DNA of 64,000 bases from Bacteroidaceae bacterium. GTDB lineage: Bacteria; Bacteroidota; Bacteroidia; Bacteroidales; Bacteroidaceae. The stretch covers positions 1-64,000 of the forward strand of contig JAFXVZ010000028.1 in assembly GCA_017534535.1 (NCBI GenBank), read 5' to 3'. Every line of letters starts with the position of its first letter. Within the stretch, counting starts at the first letter, position 1. The notes below the pieces were generated by a model, which was given only the letters and a program-made list of their open reading frames with translations, did no database searches and was not told where the DNA came from. Of the stretch, positions 35,206 through 43,194 are shown one piece after another. Made by a program: the position numbers and the translations under genes.

Positions 35206-36795
35206 ATGTTAAAGCGAATCTTTTACATAGTATTGATGTGTTGCTTGATGTGTGGAGGCATCTGGTTGGTTTGGTATGGAAGCTATTCTCCTGCGATGAA
35301 TCAAGCAGAGCAATTGTTTGCTGAGTCAAGATACATTGAATTAAGGCAGATGCTTGATAGCATCAAGGGCGATATCTTGCAAGAGGGTAAGTCGGTAAGG
35401 ATGCGTTATCATCTATTGAACATCAAGACAGACAATGTCTTAGGCATTCGTCCTGCATCAGATAGCCTTGCCCTTTCTGTGGTGGATTACTATGAGCATG
35501 GAGGAAGTAAGGCCTACTTGGGCGATGCCTATTACTATGTTGGTAATATCTACCACGATTTCAATGATGCCAATAGGGCCTTGGAGTACTACCAGAAAGC
35601 CCTCGACACGATGGAGGGGATGCAAGATAAACCGACTTTGCTGGCTAAGGAGCATGTCTATGAGCAAATGGGGCATCTCTTCTATGGCCAACAACTTACT
35701 GAACAAGCCCATGAGTCGCTGAAGAAGGCACGCTCTATAGCCAAGCAATTGAATGACACCATCGGCATGATTCGCATTTATCGTGATGTTGGTAGAATAT
35801 TCTTACAAAAGAAAAACTATTTGATGGCACATCATAACCTCAATGTGGCAAACAACCTGTCTTTACTCATCAAGCGTGATGGAGGACTTTATCGCTCTGT
35901 TCTTTTGCAGGAGTGCTTGCTTTATATGGCTGAAGATGAATGGTCTTCAGTTGAAAATCTGCTCAATATGTTCCTCAAACGGCCTCGTATTACAGATGAT
36001 AAAGAAATGCTTTACACCATTGCTGGCGATTATCATGCCCACGAGCAACGTTATGACTCAGCTGCTTTTTATTACAACAAGCTTTTGCAAATGGAGTCAG
36101 TGAAAGTAAAGCGAGAGGCAAGTGGTAAACTCTTGGATGTTGCAGCTCGGGCAGGCGATAAGCAAATGGTGTTACCCTACTTGTTGAAATATCAGCAATA
36201 CACTGATTCTGTGCTGAATATCACCGATACAGAGAACATTGCCCGCATCAATGCCTTGTACAACAGTCGTCAGCTGGAACGTCAGAACGAGGCACTTCAC
36301 AAGGAGAAGCAACGATATGCCTTCTATGTCATCGTCATTTCTTTACTGATGCTTATTTTGGTGGCTGGTGCCTTGGTGTATTATCGTATGTCGAAGGCTG
36401 AGATTCAGCAACTTCGTTCCAACAATGCCTTGCTGGATGAGTTCCGTATGAAGCAAACGGATGAACGCAAGCAGATTATCATGACAAGTGAGCTTTATAA
36501 GCGACTCCAGCACTCCCTAATGCCTGCAAAAGATGCTGATTGGGAGGAAATGACCAACCTGATTAACCAAGTTTATCCAGACTTCCTCACTCGCTTGGGT
36601 ACTTTGGGTATCCTCAAAGAACAAGAGTTGAAAGTATGTATGGCCCTTAAGATGGGCTTCAAGCCAGCAGAAATTGCTCGCTTGATATCGAGGGAGAAGA
36701 ATACCGTCACCAATGCACGAGCCCGTATGTACAAGAAGGTGACAGGTAAGCCTGGCAAAGCTGAAGATTGGGATGAAGTCATCATGAAGCTATAG
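35206..36795 (+). CDS. Membrane-bound TPR transcriptional regulator with C-terminal HTH (TPR2)
   Basis: 529 residues, the longest of the four paralogues. The N-terminus is a membrane helix without a lipobox (FYIVLMCCLMCGGIWLVW). TPR repeats cover about 25-330 (GDAYYYVGNIYHDFNDANRA, ALEYYQKALDTMEG, EQMGHLFYGQQLTEQAHESL). One central membrane helix (about 371-393) is followed by a coiled coil and an HTH near 483-515 (GFKPAEIARLISREKNTVTN, then RARMYKKVTG). The recognition helix differs from TPR1, TPR3 and TPR4. Unlike them it is the last gene of its putative target operon (site C). Confidence 0.85.
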   Translation: MLKRIFYIVLMCCLMCGGIWLVWYGSYSPAMNQAEQLFAESRYIELRQMLDSIKGDILQEGKSVRMRYHLLNIKTDNVLGIRPASDSLALSVVDYYEHGGSKAYLGDAYYYVGNIYHDFNDANRALEYYQKALDTMEGMQDKPTLLAKEHVYEQMGHLFYGQQLTEQAHESLKKARSIAKQLNDTIGMIRIYRDVGRIFLQKKNYLMAHHNLNVANNLSLLIKRDGGLYRSVLLQECLLYMAEDEWSSVENLLNMFLKRPRITDDKEMLYTIAGDYHAHEQRYDSAAFYYNKLLQMESVKVKREASGKLLDVAARAGDKQMVLPYLLKYQQYTDSVLNITDTENIARINALYNSRQLERQNEALHKEKQRYAFYVIVISLLMLILVAGALVYYRMSKAEIQQLRSNNALLDEFRMKQTDERKQIIMTSELYKRLQHSLMPAKDADWEEMTNLINQVYPDFLTRLGTLGILKEQELKVCMALKMGFKPAEIARLISREKNTVTNARARMYKKVTGKPGKAEDWDEVIMKL

Positions 36796-36828
36796 CCAAC
36801 TTGTATGTTGAAAAAAGCAACCTTTTGT

Positions 36829-36859
36829 TTTGTGCTCTCGTTGGCTATCCTTATCTTTG
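36829..36859 (+). promoter_or_regulatory. Promoter of TPR3 regulator
   Basis: TTTG at 36829-36832, 19-bp spacer, TATCTTTG at 36852-36859. It has a full housekeeping form and no TGTGAACT repeats. The start codon at 36869 is only about 4 bases from the expected transcription start. Confidence 0.7.
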
Positions 36860-36868
36860 CATTAGTTA

Positions 36869-38188
36869 ATGAAACATCTATTATACATATTACTCTCTTT
36901 AATGCTCAGCTTCACCTCTTGCCACAGACAAATGGGGTTGGGGGAGGCTTTGGCATTGTCAGATAATTTGTATAAAAATGGTAATGTTAGTGCGAAGGAA
37001 GAGTCCATGATGCAATCATTGCTGTACTACCAACGTGCCATCGATATATTACCTAACAAAGATACGGCTACATTATACCGTAAGGTAAGGATATACACAG
37101 AGATGGGAAGCCTCTTTGCCAAACAACTGCTCTACCAAGAGGCCATCGACAGATACCAATTGGCTTATGAATGTGCTGAAAAACTGCAAGATACCCTCAA
37201 TATGATAAAGTCCTATCAAGGGGTAGGCGATATGTATCGCAAACTGCATGATGTGGGAGAATCTGTCCATTACTACGACTTGGCAGAGCAATTGGCTGAA
37301 CAAGCAGGATTGGAGAAAGTAAGAGTATCAACAGCTCTCCGCATAGCCGCATCTTTCCTCGATAATGGCAGGTTGAACTTAATCACAGAGCTCTTGCCCA
37401 AGCCTCCTTATGAGGTTGAACCTGAGGATGAAGACATCTATAACAATGTGATGTGGCATATCTATAGTTTTACTGATCGTGAGGATAAGGATTCTGCCGA
37501 CTATTTTATGCATAAGTTGATGGAATCTCCTGACACCTATTATAAAAACTATCTCATCAATTGGCAAATAGGGGTAATGCTTAGAAATTCAAATGGAGGT
37601 ACTGGCTATCAGTTGTATAGACAGAAAGAAAGATTGGAAAGTGAAATGTCCAAAGAGCAAAGTGCCGAGGCAACATCAGCAGTAAGTACCATGTATCAAG
37701 CCTTGAACATGGAACGCCAGAATGCCGAATTGCAGGCTCGCAATCAGCTTATCAAGTACTATGCCATCATCGTCATCCTGCTTTTGGTGTTGGTGGTGAC
37801 CATCTCCGTTATCCTCATCTATCGCATCATCAACAAGCGTATTCTTTTCGAGCATACCACCACAATGACCATTCGCGACTCAGACATCTATCAACGATTG
37901 CTTGCCACAGAGAAAGCCATGAGTGATGCCGATCAGGAGGAGGTGATGACCCTGCTGAATCAACTCTACCCAGATTTCTTCCCAAGCTTGAAGAAGCTGG
38001 GAGTGGAGAAAGAACAGGACATGAAGATTTGCCTTTTGCTTAAAATGGGCTTCAAGCCCTCTCGCATAGCCAGTCTCGTAAGTCGTACAGATAGTGCCAT
38101 TGCCAACACCCGAGCCCGATTATACAAAAAGGTGTTTGGCACTGATGGCAAAGCGGAAGATTGGGATAAAGTGATTATGGAATTGTGA
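36869..38188 (+). CDS. Membrane-bound TPR transcriptional regulator with C-terminal HTH (TPR3)
   Basis: 439 residues. Signal with lipobox-like FTSC at residue 18, TPR helices (YYQRAIDILP, YQEAIDRYQLAYECAEKL, ESVHYYDLAEQLAEQAG), a coiled coil, a membrane helix near 296-320, and an HTH near 393-425 (GFKPSRIASLVSRTDSAIA, RARLYKKVFG). The C-terminal part is almost identical to TPR1, so the two are expected to bind the same DNA sequence. It is directly followed by site D and a propeller lipoprotein. Confidence 0.87.
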   Translation: MKHLLYILLSLMLSFTSCHRQMGLGEALALSDNLYKNGNVSAKEESMMQSLLYYQRAIDILPNKDTATLYRKVRIYTEMGSLFAKQLLYQEAIDRYQLAYECAEKLQDTLNMIKSYQGVGDMYRKLHDVGESVHYYDLAEQLAEQAGLEKVRVSTALRIAASFLDNGRLNLITELLPKPPYEVEPEDEDIYNNVMWHIYSFTDREDKDSADYFMHKLMESPDTYYKNYLINWQIGVMLRNSNGGTGYQLYRQKERLESEMSKEQSAEATSAVSTMYQALNMERQNAELQARNQLIKYYAIIVILLLVLVVTISVILIYRIINKRILFEHTTTMTIRDSDIYQRLLATEKAMSDADQEEVMTLLNQLYPDFFPSLKKLGVEKEQDMKICLLLKMGFKPSRIASLVSRTDSAIANTRARLYKKVFGTDGKAEDWDKVIMEL

Positions 38189-38217
38189 ATCAGTGTATTG
38201 CTAAACCTCTCCTCTTT

Positions 38218-38275
38218 TGTGAAGTTTTTGTGAAGTCTATTTTGTACTATCATTCCATCACTTTTCATTACTTTG
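38218..38275 (+). promoter_or_regulatory. Promoter with 11-bp-period direct repeat (site D)
   Basis: TGTGAAGT at 38218 and 38229, 11 bp apart. The -7-like box TTACTTTG at 38268-38275 lies 39 bp from the second copy, as in site B. Confidence 0.75.
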
Positions 38276-38294
38276 TGGCTAAAAAAATAAAGTG

Positions 38295-39287
38295 ATGAAG
38301 AAGATGTTTTATTTATGTGTGGCTGTATGTCTAATGCTTTGTGGCTCAGCCTGCGATGGTACAAAGAAGTTCCAAAATGTGGTGAATGTACATGACAAGA
38401 TTCAGGTTTTTGATCCTGAAGAAGTCATGTGTAGTAAGGTTGCTACTCTGAGTGTAATGGGCGATTACCTGATTATCCGAGATTCTGGAGACCAAGGGAA
38501 ACTTTTCCATTTGTTTGACAAACACAATCTGCAATATCTCTGTAGTACTGGCGATAAGGGACAAGGTCCTGGTGAGCTAAGTGGCGCATGGAGTACTATG
38601 TACGATGAGGCTCGTCATAAGTTCTATGTGCCAGATCCTAACTACCTGAAGATTTTCAGCTTCGATATTGATAGCTTGATGAAAGATCCTGACTATTTAC
38701 CTACTGTGAAACAAGAAATTAAGAAGGATGATGGAGGAAATTATCCCTTGGATGCCATTTATGTGAATGACACCTTGGCTTATGGGAATGGGATTCAATT
38801 TTATGAAGAGAAGTATCGCTATATTGCTATGAAGTGGAATATGCAGACGGGTCAATTGTGGTTCAATCAGCATCATCAAGGTAAAAGGACTTATGGCGCC
38901 TATGTGGCTTATTCAGAGAGGCATAATCTGTTGGTACAGAGTGATGGTGCCTATGATGAGCTGACCTTTTTAGATGGCGATATGAACCTGATTCGCTATG
39001 TGAAAGGTCCTCAATGGAGTGAAGAACGTGATGCTTTGTCTCATTTTGGGAGTGTGGACTTTTATAATGACTACATCATTGTGGAGTATGATGGCACGGG
39101 ATGGGCAGAAGGTCATTATGCTCGAATCTGTTATGTGTTTGACATTCAAGGCAATTATGTCAAGACTCTCAATCTGGATTATAATATCAACACCATCAGC
39201 GTTGACGAAGAGAATGATCGTCTATACATCACTTTCATCGATGAAATCCAGTTTGGTTACTTGGATTTGAAGGGATTGTTGCCTTAA
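38295..39287 (+). CDS. BF3164-like six-bladed beta-propeller lipoprotein
   Basis: 330 residues from the ATG at 38295. Signal with a lipobox-like GSAC at about residue 20. The sequence CSTGDKGQGPGELSGAWSTM (near 80-100) is the typical glycine-rich propeller loop of BF3164-like proteins. Further blades are RHKFYVPDPNYLKIFSFD, RHNLLVQSDGAYDELTF and ENDRLYITFIDEIQFGYL. Transcribed from site D after TPR3, and followed by site E. Function unknown. Confidence 0.82.
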   Translation: MKKMFYLCVAVCLMLCGSACDGTKKFQNVVNVHDKIQVFDPEEVMCSKVATLSVMGDYLIIRDSGDQGKLFHLFDKHNLQYLCSTGDKGQGPGELSGAWSTMYDEARHKFYVPDPNYLKIFSFDIDSLMKDPDYLPTVKQEIKKDDGGNYPLDAIYVNDTLAYGNGIQFYEEKYRYIAMKWNMQTGQLWFNQHHQGKRTYGAYVAYSERHNLLVQSDGAYDELTFLDGDMNLIRYVKGPQWSEERDALSHFGSVDFYNDYIIVEYDGTGWAEGHYARICYVFDIQGNYVKTLNLDYNINTISVDEENDRLYITFIDEIQFGYLDLKGLLP

Positions 39288-39306
39288 ATTTCCCTCAAGC
39301 CAAAAA

Positions 39307-39353
39307 AGGGAACTCTTTGGGAACTCTTTCAAGCCTTCAAAACCCTATATTTG
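39307..39353 (+). promoter_or_regulatory. Promoter with 11-bp-period direct repeat (site E)
   Basis: AGGGAACT at 39307 and TGGGAACT at 39318, 11 bp apart. -7 box TATATTTG at 39346-39353, 28 bp from the second copy. Confidence 0.75.
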
Positions 39354-39384
39354 CCACAAAGTTTAACTAAAGAAGTGCGAGGTT

Positions 39385-40536
39385 ATGAAAATTAGATTTT
39401 TGATGCTGATGGTTTTGGCTTATGTGATGTTGGCTTGCAAGCCTGTGAGCCCTGATACTCCTTATTCAATAGAAGGGGAGTTGACAGGAGTAAGAGACAG
39501 TTTGGTAATCAGATTGGTTAGATGGGAGAATAACTTTGGTGAAACAATAGCCAAAGACACCATTCTGAATGGACATTTCAAGTTTGAAGGAATCATTGAT
39601 GATGTGAGCACTGACATTGAGCTATCGGTTAGAGATGAAGAGTTCCCGTCTATGAGCAGAAGGGTTTATGTAGCTCCAGGAGTAAAAGTCAAAGTGAAGG
39701 GAAGTGACAATTATATTGCTTCATGGAAGGTGGAGAGCCCACTGAAAGAACAACACATATACGATGAGATAGAAGCCCCTGCTAAGGAAGACAATCTGAT
39801 ACATCAAAAGGTGCTTATAGAGTATTACAAGAAGATGGGACTCTATAACCCTGAAAATTTTGATAGAGACGCATTGCCTATACTTTCCAAACAATTTGAT
39901 TCGATAAACAAAGTGATAGTGGATAAAGAGGTTCAACAGATGAAGAAGATGAAACCCTCTATTCCTTGGTTTGAAAAACTCTCGGCGTATGTGCGTTTGG
40001 TGAATAATGCTGAAGCCTATAGCGCACATAAACAGGAGTTTATAGATATGATCAACGCCATTCCTGATGATATGAAGCAAGACCCTATGGCTATGGAGTT
40101 GCAGGCTTTTCTCTTCCCTCCCAAGCAAGCAAAGATTGGTGATGACTATCCTGATACCGATTTCTATGATCTGCAAGGTAACCTGCATCATATCAGTGAG
40201 CTCAAGGGTAAATACATCTTACTGGACTTTTGGAGTAGGGGTTGTGGTGGTTGCTTGCAGGCAATCCCCCAAATGAAAGAAATGTATAGGGAGATGGGCG
40301 ATAAGTTGGTGATGATTAGTATCAGTCTTGACCCTGAGAAACATTGGCGCACAGCTTCAAAACAGCATGAGATTATTTGGAACAACTGGAATGAGATGAA
40401 AGGTAGAGCTGGTCTTTACACCAACTATCGCATCAATGCTATTCCGTATTATGTGCTCATCAACCCAGCAGGGAAAATCCAGGAAATCATCCTAGGCTTC
40501 AATAAAAACTATCTGATGGAGGCAATAGAATTGTAA
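39385..40536 (+). CDS. DUF4369-TlpA thioredoxin-like lipoprotein (CGGC)
   Basis: 383 residues. An 18-residue lipoprotein signal ends in VMLAC. DUF4369 domain (about 25-125) begins with PDTPYSIEGELTGVRDS. The thioredoxin fold has CGGC at about residues 287-290 and a cis-proline in NAIPYYVLINPAG. Cytosolic-type CGPC is not kept, so the redox potential may differ from its paralogues. Preceded by site E; the gene-free region after it begins with a 178-bp repeat. Confidence 0.88.
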   Translation: MKIRFLMLMVLAYVMLACKPVSPDTPYSIEGELTGVRDSLVIRLVRWENNFGETIAKDTILNGHFKFEGIIDDVSTDIELSVRDEEFPSMSRRVYVAPGVKVKVKGSDNYIASWKVESPLKEQHIYDEIEAPAKEDNLIHQKVLIEYYKKMGLYNPENFDRDALPILSKQFDSINKVIVDKEVQQMKKMKPSIPWFEKLSAYVRLVNNAEAYSAHKQEFIDMINAIPDDMKQDPMAMELQAFLFPPKQAKIGDDYPDTDFYDLQGNLHHISELKGKYILLDFWSRGCGGCLQAIPQMKEMYREMGDKLVMISISLDPEKHWRTASKQHEIIWNNWNEMKGRAGLYTNYRINAIPYYVLINPAGKIQEIILGFNKNYLMEAIEL

Positions 40537-40569
40537 CCTGAAAGGATAAACGACATGCAATCCAAGTTT

Positions 40570-40747
40570 GTATATTTATGCGTAAAAATGCCTCAAAATA
40601 GGCACTCCGAGGGGTCGGCTCGATTAGTCCAAGTAATCGGGTCATCCTCCCGAAGTAAACGGCCCTTTTGCTTCAACTAATCGAGCCATTTGCTTCAAGC
40701 AAATTTTTGAGTAAAAAAGGTCTGTGTATATACGAATATTTATGCAC
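40570..40747 (+). repeat. 171-178 bp interspersed repeat, copy 2
   Basis: Matches the copies at 5600-5770 (reverse) and 59567-59744. Bounded by TATTTATGC on both sides, with the central segments TAGTCCAAGTAATCGGG, GTAAACGGCCCTTTTGCTTC and AATCGAGCCATTTGCTTC. No protein is encoded. Confidence 0.8.
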
Positions 40748-40805
40748 AGTATTATTTCCTCGTGAGAGATTATTCACTCCAGGAATAAGCCGATAATATG
40801 TAGAT

Positions 40806-40838
40806 ATGTCGGTATCATGTCGGCATCTTGTCGGTATC
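40806..40838 (+). repeat. Three 11-bp tandem units TGTCGGNATC
   Basis: ATGTCGGTATC, ATGTCGGCATC and TTGTCGGTATC lie head to tail. The same unit forms the larger inverted array at 59855-59952. Confidence 0.85.
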
Positions 40839-41040
40839 TTTCTTTTGGCAAAAGAGTTATATCTATCAGTATATTAGTTATTTACCGTAATGTGTCGGTA
40901 TGTCGGGATGTTTTTTTTTAATTTGTGTCGTTTTTTATAGCGTGAATAAGAAACGTAAAAAATGTGAGGCTTCTTTGGCTGTTTCTGCTAAGATAGCAAT
41001 GGCTTATTTTCTTGTTTAACATTAATTAACCACCTAATAT

Positions 41041-41071
41041 TTTGATTAATTACGAAAAGTTCGTACGTTTG
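41041..41071 (+). promoter_or_regulatory. Promoter of the blaR1-blaI-like operon
   Basis: TTTG at 41041-41044, 19-bp spacer, TACGTTTG at 41064-41071, 28 bases before the start codon. Confidence 0.75.
41051..41065. promoter_or_regulatory. Candidate BlaI-type operator dyad
   Basis: TACGAA-AAG-TTCGTA is a perfect inverted repeat between the -33 and -7 elements and runs into the -7 box. The position suits a repressor, and the operon encodes a BlaI-family protein. Known BlaI sites also carry TAC/GTA ends, but binding here is inference. Confidence 0.5.
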
Positions 41072-41098
41072 CATCGTAGAATTTAATCAAATTGAATT

Positions 41099-42376
41099 AT
41101 GAACGTTATTATCACCATATTAATAAAGACGAATGCCATTTTGGGAGTTCTCTGCTTACTCTATTTGGCGTTATTCCGCAAAGATACCTTCTTCTGTTTG
41201 CGTAGGGCATCGTTGTGGCTGATTTATGCTTTTGTTGCCATTTTACCGTTGGCAAGTAATCTGAATTGGAATGTTGCCTCTCCTGTAGCTGGTAGTGTGG
41301 ATGAAAGTATCAAAACGATTTGGACACAAGCAGTGGAAGTGGGTGTATATCCAGAAAAAACGGTATTTGATTTCAAAGCACTGTTCGTGTATATTTGGTT
41401 AATTGTTGTTGGTTTGCTGGTCTTCAGACTTTTATGGCAACTTGGCATGATTTGTTGGTTGGCCTGGAAATCAAAGGCAGGTGTTGTTGAAGGCGTGCAT
41501 ATCAGACAAACGGACGTAAAAGGCAGTCCGTTCTCTTTCTTTCGTTGGATATTCATTCATCAGGAAATGATGGATGAGCCTTGCCTGCATGAGGTGTTGC
41601 TACACGAGCACACCCATGTAAGGCAGTGGCACTCTGTAGATGTGTTGCTCAGTGAGGTGTTTTGCATACTCTGTTGGTTCAATCCCTTTGCGTGGATATT
41701 AAGGCGCGAGGTGCGTGTTAATCTGGAATACCTGGCAGATCAGAGCGTGGTGGACAAGGGGCATGATGCCCGTTCCTACCAGTATCATCTACTGGCTCTT
41801 ACTTATCAAGGAAGTGTAGCTACTCTCAGTAATAATTTTAATGTTTTACCTCTTAAACAAAGAATCAAGATGATGAACAAAGAACGTACCAAAAAGATTG
41901 GCAGAATGAAGTATCTGTTGCTTCTGCCTGTGTGCGCCCTGCTGTTTATGATGAGCAGTACACCTGTAAGTGCACAACAAGTAAAGAAATCTATCATTCA
42001 TGAAGATGGCTCTGTTACAACGATGTACGGAGACAAGGAAGTGGAAATCAAGAAAGCCGGTGAAGATTTCTATATAGTGGTGGAAGAAATGCCTGAGTTC
42101 CCTGGTGGTATGCAGGCGTTAATAGATTTTTTGAAGGCGAATGTACAATATCCTGAAGCTGCCAAGCAAGCAGGGGCGAGTGGTCGTGTTACCACCTCGT
42201 TCGTAGTAGGTGAAGATGGCGTTTGCCGAGATTTCAAGGTGTTGCGTGGTGTATCTCCAGAACTGGATGCTGAGGCATTGCGTGTTTTAGGACTCATGCC
42301 TAAGTGGAGTCCTGGCAAGCAGGATGGCAAACCTGTCCCTGTGAGATATACAGTGCCTGTTACATTTAACTTATGA
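41099..42376 (+). CDS. BlaR1-type M56 metallopeptidase with C-terminal TonB domain
   Basis: 425 residues. Membrane helices near the N-terminus (5-25, 32-52, 95-120) surround the M56 domain with the zinc motif HEHTH at about residue 169 and EYLADQSVV as downstream glutamate. A further helix near 270-290 is followed by a periplasmic tail with a TonB_C domain (about 335-425: FPGGMQALIDFLKANVQYP, LMPKWSPGKQDGKPVPVRYT). In Bacteroidetes such proteins replace the beta-lactam-binding domain of BlaR1 with TonB_C. The BlaI-like gene follows 52 bases on, so it is expected to signal through proteolysis of that repressor. Confidence 0.9.
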   Translation: MNVIITILIKTNAILGVLCLLYLALFRKDTFFCLRRASLWLIYAFVAILPLASNLNWNVASPVAGSVDESIKTIWTQAVEVGVYPEKTVFDFKALFVYIWLIVVGLLVFRLLWQLGMICWLAWKSKAGVVEGVHIRQTDVKGSPFSFFRWIFIHQEMMDEPCLHEVLLHEHTHVRQWHSVDVLLSEVFCILCWFNPFAWILRREVRVNLEYLADQSVVDKGHDARSYQYHLLALTYQGSVATLSNNFNVLPLKQRIKMMNKERTKKIGRMKYLLLLPVCALLFMMSSTPVSAQQVKKSIIHEDGSVTTMYGDKEVEIKKAGEDFYIVVEEMPEFPGGMQALIDFLKANVQYPEAAKQAGASGRVTTSFVVGEDGVCRDFKVLRGVSPELDAEALRVLGLMPKWSPGKQDGKPVPVRYTVPVTFNL

Positions 42377-42428
42377 TCTATGAACCAGGAGGGTATGCTT
42401 CTGCATACCCTCCGCTAAACGTAAAAAG

Positions 42429-42794
42429 ATGGAGAAACTAACCAAACAAGAAGAAGATGTAATGATGCTCTTCTGGCAATTGGGTAAGGCGTGTTATATC
42501 CGTGAGGTGATGGACATATATCCTGACCCCAAGCCACCTTATACCTCTGTGGCATCAACGGTGAAGAATTTGGAGCGTAAGGGCTATCTGAAATCTACCG
42601 CCAAGGGGGTGTCTTATCTCTATAGCATCAATATCTCGAAAGACAAATATCGCAAGGCGTTCATGCAGACTTGGGTAAAGGACTATTTCCATGACTCTTA
42701 TCGCCAAATGGTATCCTTTTTTGCCAAAGAACAAGCTATTTCTGCCGAAGATTTACGAGAAATCCTAAAAGAGATTGAGAAAGGCAAAATGTGA
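42429..42794 (+). CDS. BlaI/MecI-family repressor
   Basis: 121 residues. Winged helix of the penicillinase-repressor family: LTKQEEDVMMLFWQLGKACYIREVMDIY, then PPYTSVASTVKNLERKGYLKS, then a dimerisation tail SAEDLREILKEIEKGKM. Usually encoded before blaR1; here it lies after it. Its last codons overlap the first octamer of site F. Its likely operator is the dyad at 41051-41065. Confidence 0.93.
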   Translation: MEKLTKQEEDVMMLFWQLGKACYIREVMDIYPDPKPPYTSVASTVKNLERKGYLKSTAKGVSYLYSINISKDKYRKAFMQTWVKDYFHDSYRQMVSFFAKEQAISAEDLREILKEIEKGKM

Positions 42795-42836
42795 ACTTTT
42801 TGTGAACTGCTTAAAGCCTTCCAAGCCCTATCTTTG
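42790..42836 (+). promoter_or_regulatory. Promoter with 11-bp-period direct repeat (site F), before a decayed gene
   Basis: TGTGAACT at 42790 and 42801, 11 bp apart and identical to site A. -7 box TATCTTTG at 42829-42836, 28 bp from the second copy. Promoter and operator are intact although the gene behind them is broken. Confidence 0.75.
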
Positions 42837-42866
42837 CCAAGAAGTTTCACGAAAAACAATTAAGTT

Positions 42867-42992
42867 ATGAAGATTAGATTTTTGATGCTGATGGCTTTGG
42901 ACTGTATTTTAGTGGCATGTGGGTTGAAGCCAGTGAGCCCTGATACTCTTTATATAATTGGGGGAAATGAATGGGTGGAGTTGGTGTCGTAG
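42867..42992 (+). pseudogene. Truncated DUF4369-TlpA lipoprotein gene
   Basis: The frame encodes 41 residues: an 18-residue lipoprotein signal (MKIRFLMLMALDCILVAC) close to that of the 39385 gene, the next segment KPVSPDTLYII, then ten unrelated residues and a stop. The DUF4369 and thioredoxin domains are missing. It is a remnant of a fourth paralogue with its operator still in place. An alternative is a functional lipopeptide, which seems unlikely. Confidence 0.75.
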
Positions 42993-43080
42993 ATGTCATT
43001 CTTCAAACCTTTCCCTTCGAAGTGGAATCCCTTGCCATTAGCCTTGTTGTGCATCTTTTTAAACTCTTTCTCGTGGAGAA
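42950..43080 (-). pseudogene. Possible coding remnant on the minus strand
   Basis: The minus strand reads an open stretch of about 43 codons ending at 42950 (including LHEKEFKKMHNKANGKG, then FHFEGKGLKNDIYDTN). The composition looks protein-like, with no start codon or promoter of its own. It begins where similarity of the truncated lipoprotein ends, so it may mark an inversion breakpoint. Family not recognised. Confidence 0.25.
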
Positions 43081-43095
43081 AAGAAAAACATTTCC

Positions 43096-43103
43096 TATAT
43101 TTG
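43096..43103 (+). promoter_or_regulatory. -7 box of the serpin gene
   Basis: TATATTTG, about 90 bases before the start codon. No TGTGAACT repeats and no clear -33 element. Confidence 0.5.
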
Positions 43104-43194
43104 TGCGATGAAATGAAACTTTTAACACTTTTATGTGCAAGGTTTCATGTTTTTGGAATTTATGAGGCAGAAAACAGTTTAATATTTTGGCATT

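Larger units (their letters stand above)
40537..41098. other. Gene-free region with repeats upstream of blaR1-like gene
   Basis: No gene is seen. It contains the 178-bp repeat copy 2 (40570-40747), three 11-bp units (40806-40838), a TGTCGGTATGTCGGGATG motif at 40895-40912 followed by a T-tract, and the promoter with a dyad before the BlaR1-like gene (41041-41071). Confidence 0.7.
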
